DNA from: Parus major | Lineage: Eukaryota; Chordata; Aves; Passeriformes; Paridae | Assembly (NCBI RefSeq): GCF_001522545.3 | Contig: NC_031771.1 | Location: forward strand, 31,758,733 to 31,822,732 | Reading direction: 5' to 3' | DNA length: 64,000 nucleotides | In this document: one piece after another, positions 61,401 to 64,000 of the stretch | Numbering within the stretch: the first letter of the stretch is position 1 | Layout of the letters: each line of letters opens with the position of its first letter | Notes under the pieces: model-generated | Database searches by the model: none | What the model was told of the DNA's origin: nothing | The model's input: only the letters and a program-made list of their open reading frames with translations | Translations under genes and position numbers: made by a program

Positions 61401-64000
61401 CAACATCAGTTTTCCTAGAAATAGCTGCTGTTCTTCCAAGATATGTCTATACTCACATACAATTTATGTATGACAAGCATGAAAGAGCCTTCTGGTTTTG
61501 TTTTCTTATTGCTGATGGAATTGATAGGAAAAATGCTTCAAGTCGCCCTATCTTCATGCAGATTATCCTTTAATGAAATAGGTAGAATGTATGTTTTCTT
61601 TATAGGTCCTTCCAATCAAAGGAAGCATACTTCCTCACCAAAGGTGATGTCAAACAATGTCTCACTGAGATAATTTGAAGAATGGTCCTTGAAGCCCTGA
61701 GCTAAACTGAAGCTGAAGCCCTGCACTAACCTGTGAAGCCTCACCCAAAGATTAACACTCAGCAAATGTGCTAAGGAAAGCTCAAGAGGATCATGTTTCA
61801 GATGTTTACTACGAAGTTCTCTGTAAAACATAAAGCAGCCATTATTGCTTCAGTGCTCTGGTCCTTAAAAGGGACAGATCTGTATTTGTGACTAACAGCA
61901 CGCCTTTGCAAAATTCAATGTTAAGTTCTCTGTGATGAGAGTTCACCCCCTTTGAATTTTTCATTTTGGACCTGAAAAGTCAGTGGGAAGTATGTTGTCA
62001 CATTTGTCAGCTGAATGGAAGTGTAAAAGCTTATTCATCTTGACAGTAGTGCAGAGATTTAGGGACAGAAAGGCCTCTGGAGTCCACAGGAGCTTTCTCC
62101 TTTGTGTTGTCACTTGCAAGCTCCTAGGCAGCTCAAAATAAGGGTTTAGAGTAGAAACCACCTGCGCCTAAGAGGCAAGAAAGTACAGATGCTTTGCTTA
62201 GTTTCTCTTACCAGTTGCCAGCAGCATCTGGTTATTTTTATTTAAAGGCAAAGAATAAAGTTGTTAGAGAGGACTAACACACCTGCTCCAGCTTCAGATC
62301 AGACTGGTGGAAGATGGGGCCAATTTAGGAAATAAAAACTAAAGACACATCCTACCTTCAAAAGCAAACCTGGTGCTGACATCTGAACATGCACAGGATG
62401 TTTTAGGAGATGCATGACTCTGAAAAGTGGGCTAATCCATGGATCTTGAAACTGTAAGAAATAACCCTTCTTATGGGGATAACAGAGCATACCATTATCA
62501 TTTTTTGCTTTCTCTTTTGCTCTGCCAATAAGAATCCTTTGATTAAAAAAAACCTCTTGTGTCATGACTCTCAGTCAGGAGATCACAGACCCTAAATTCA
62601 AGGCTGGAAGCTGGAACATTTGGATAGTCTGAAATGGGAGTTTTCCTTTTTTTCTTTTTCTTTTGAGGCCCTTGAAGCAACTAGAACAGATGCAGCTCCA
62701 GTTGTGTGGTATTTTTTTAGCCTGGCAAATCCACAGAGGAGAGCATGGATTTGGTAAACAAAAACTTTTGAAAACACCACTATCAATCTTTTTGGATCTG
62801 CATTTAAAAACAAGAAGGCATGTTTCACTATGATGTGGCCTGCCCCAGACAGTAAATGACACCTTTCAGCAACACAGAGTTTTATTACATAGATCATATG
62901 GATCTTAAAGCCAGTACAGTCTTAGTGTTTCAGAGTCAGAGCTGAAAGAAGTTGCAGTCAAGGTTAGAGAACAAACTGGAATGCCTAAGGACCAGCCCTG
63001 AGCCAGAGACCTGAAAAGGAACACTAAAGGTATTCAAAGATGTTAGAAGATAATTTAAAAGTGAATGCTAAATTAGAGCAATCTGTAGCTCTTATGCAGT
63101 TAACACACAAAAAATAAGCTATGACTCAGATGTTCTTATCATTTTTATTACTATATGAATTGCATATGAGTGGGAAAGCTCAAAGAATGTCCCCATCCCA
63201 GATACTGCTGGAACAACAAAAAGAAAAAAAAGAGAAATTCCACCTGAAGTACTTGCATATAAATTCCCTATAGTGGGAGTATGTACGTACACACAGTTGC
63301 TTAGAGAAGAATAATAAAAGATCTAACAACTCAGACTTATTTCAGAAAACATTCAACTCTAAACAATGACATTAAGAAAAACTTTAAAAAACCTCAGCAT
63401 GTACTTGCATAGACCCTCACGCCAGTCATTTCTCAAGATGGAGTCTACAGTTTGCCTACCACATGTAACAAGTTTTGGAGTTTTTTTACCTGTTCTAACT
63501 GCATTTCGAGCCTGGTTGACTGTCATTTGTCCCGTCACATGCATTAGGACCTTGGTTTGTGGACTGGTTTGGATATGTGCTGCAGAAACAACTGCTGTGG
63601 GAACTGTGCTGGAGCTGACTGCCACACCATTCCCCTGGAGCTTCTGGGATGTTCCACTAGCAGTGGAAGGGCTGACCATAGTCACCACTCGTCCTGTTTG
63701 GCCAGCATTAGACATGGGAACTTTTGTTTGTGATGCACTTGTCCCCGTCCTGCCAAAATTTAAAGCAAACAATAAAACACAACTGAAAAAAAAATAGCAA
63801 GTTTCTAAAACCCACAGGTCTTCTATTATGCAATTTTAGCATTTAGTACGAGAGCGGAATAATTTTGGATTTGAAGCTAGCTAAACTATTTAGACATTTG
63901 TATAATACTGCACCTTGTAACTGGAGCCACATAATTTCCAGGAAAAACACCAATCTTGCTCGTATGCATGGAAGTTCCCTTGAACCAGCCATCTTGGCAG
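52323..64000 (-). CDS. SH3RF1: SH3RF1 (POSH), 3' part of gene (five coding exons, 402 codons plus stop)
   Basis: Minus-strand exons 63914-64000 (cut by the window edge), 63490-63749, 59974-60332, 57997-58331 and 52323-52491 join in one frame to a TGA stop. The 402 residues correspond to about the last 45% of an 888-residue human protein. They comprise the second half of SH3 domain 3 ([16 protein letters not shown]), a long Ser/Thr/Ala/Gln-rich disordered region with family blocks ([49 protein letters not shown]), and the complete C-terminal SH3 domain 4 ending [11 protein letters not shown]3RF1 is a RING E3 ligase and scaffold joining active Rac to the MLK-MKK-JNK cascade. The RING, SH3-1, SH3-2 and Rac-binding parts lie off the right edge. 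All junctions are GT-AG. SH3RF3 is a paralogue, but the disordered blocks and the neighbours fit SH3RF1. Confidence 0.95.
52537..52556 (-). other. G-quadruplex motif in last SH3RF1 intron
   Basis: On the transcribed-RNA-like (minus) strand the tract is G4-T-G8-AA-G5, followed by C and an A-run. It matches a four-run G-quadruplex pattern (the G8 supplies two runs) and ends about 45 nt before the acceptor of the terminal exon. Confidence 0.7.
56163..56200. repeat. 17-bp inverted repeat with E-box arms
   Basis: Arms 56163-56179 and 56184-56200 are reverse complements apart from one position, with a four-base GCAG centre. The right arm contains CACGTG, the left CACATG. A second pair, tggagaatc (56132-56140) and gattctcca (56200-56208), flanks it asymmetrically. 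Confidence 0.85.
57997..58331 (-). CDS. SH3RF1: SH3RF1 exon: [10 protein letters not shown] block and approach to SH3-4
   Basis: 335 nt starting [20 protein letters not shown], running through [20 protein letters not shown] and [20 protein letters not shown] to PLVCE plus two bases. Acceptor is tgcttttgtttacag, donor gtaaatta. The central 260 bp is CpG-rich compared with the AT-rich surroundings. Codons upstream of the acceptor in the same frame are intronic. Confidence 0.95.
58332..63489 (-). other. SH3RF1 introns around exon 59974-60332
   Basis: Introns of 1642 nt (58332-59973) and 3157 nt (60333-63489). I see no additional in-phase exon with family blocks, no transposable element and no RNA gene. 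Confidence 0.8.
59974..60332 (-). CDS. SH3RF1: SH3RF1 exon: Ala/Ser/Pro-rich disordered region
   Basis: 359 nt encoding [18 protein letters not shown], the variable stretch around [36 protein letters not shown] and the end SKTDKDGK. Acceptor is ttcttttattctag, donor gtgggtag. The first block and the DKD-x-K end are family-conserved; the middle looks fast-evolving. Confidence 0.94.
63490..63749 (-). CDS. SH3RF1: SH3RF1 exon: disordered region after SH3-3
   Basis: 260 nt encoding [73 protein letters not shown] and [13 protein letters not shown] plus one base. Acceptor is taaattttggcag, donor gtaaaaaa. A Met-initiated open frame starting in the intron before it is an artefact. Confidence 0.95.
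63914..64000 (-). CDS. SH3RF1: SH3RF1 exon: second half of SH3 domain 3 (partial, at window edge)
   Basis: 87 nt of an exon continuing beyond the window. It reads [19 protein letters not shown] then PGNYVAPVT plus two bases, donor gtgcag. DGWF and the PGNYV end are SH3 signature positions. The intron that follows is only 164 nt. Confidence 0.93.

Noticed and set aside
63366..63797. Plus-strand open frame of 143 codons
   Set aside because: It is the antisense shadow of the SH3RF1 exon 63490-63749, whose minus-strand translation matches the family.
1..64000. CRISPR arrays, bacterial operons, integrases, phage or plasmid functions, tRNA and rRNA genes
   Set aside because: None is visible. The DNA is vertebrate, with spliced genes; no regularly spaced repeats, cloverleaf-like genes or ribosomal RNA blocks were recognised by eye.

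Overview
The window is vertebrate nuclear DNA, most likely from a bird. It is AT-rich, its genes are split by canonical spliceosomal introns, and it has one CpG island. Two fragments resemble the 3' end of avian/sauropsid CR1 LINEs, at about 21.63-21.75 kb (minus) and 42.57-42.68 kb (plus). Three genes can be read exon by exon. Their order, PALLD (+) then CBR4 (-) then SH3RF1 (-), matches the order known in other amniotes such as human 4q32.3. I cannot name the species.

Layout. 1-2140 is intron. 2141-15464 holds the last seven coding exons of palladin (352 codons plus stop), covering the end of Ig domain 3, Ig4, Ig5 and the C-terminus. Its 3' UTR and several AATAAA signals run to about 17.4 kb. 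17.4-27.2 kb is the convergent intergenic space between PALLD and CBR4 and contains one CR1 fragment. 27263-30953 carries the complete five-exon coding region of CBR4 on the minus strand (237 aa). A CpG island at about 32.48-33.07 kb is the probable CBR4 promoter, about 1.5 kb upstream of its ATG exon. 33.1-49.8 kb has no gene I can support. It holds a 155-N assembly gap, T/G-rich and homopurine low-complexity DNA, a second CR1 fragment, a perfect hairpin and a G-quadruplex motif. 49.8-64.0 kb is the 3' part of SH3RF1 (minus): a long 3' UTR and the last five coding exons (402 codons plus stop), from within SH3 domain 3 to the C-terminal SH3 domain 4. The 5' part of SH3RF1 lies beyond the right edge.

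The three genes are neighbours by old synteny, not a pathway. Palladin is an actin-bundling cytoskeletal scaffold. CBR4 is a mitochondrial short-chain dehydrogenase/reductase. SH3RF1 (POSH) is a RING/SH3 scaffold of JNK signalling. I see no undescribed multi-gene system. The points worth checking are small: a GC-AG intron in PALLD, a tandem NAGNAG acceptor and a possible detached 5' exon in CBR4, a G-quadruplex-type tract about 45 nt upstream of the last SH3RF1 acceptor, and two strong inverted repeats. All identifications come from reading the translations against remembered family sequences; no database search was run.
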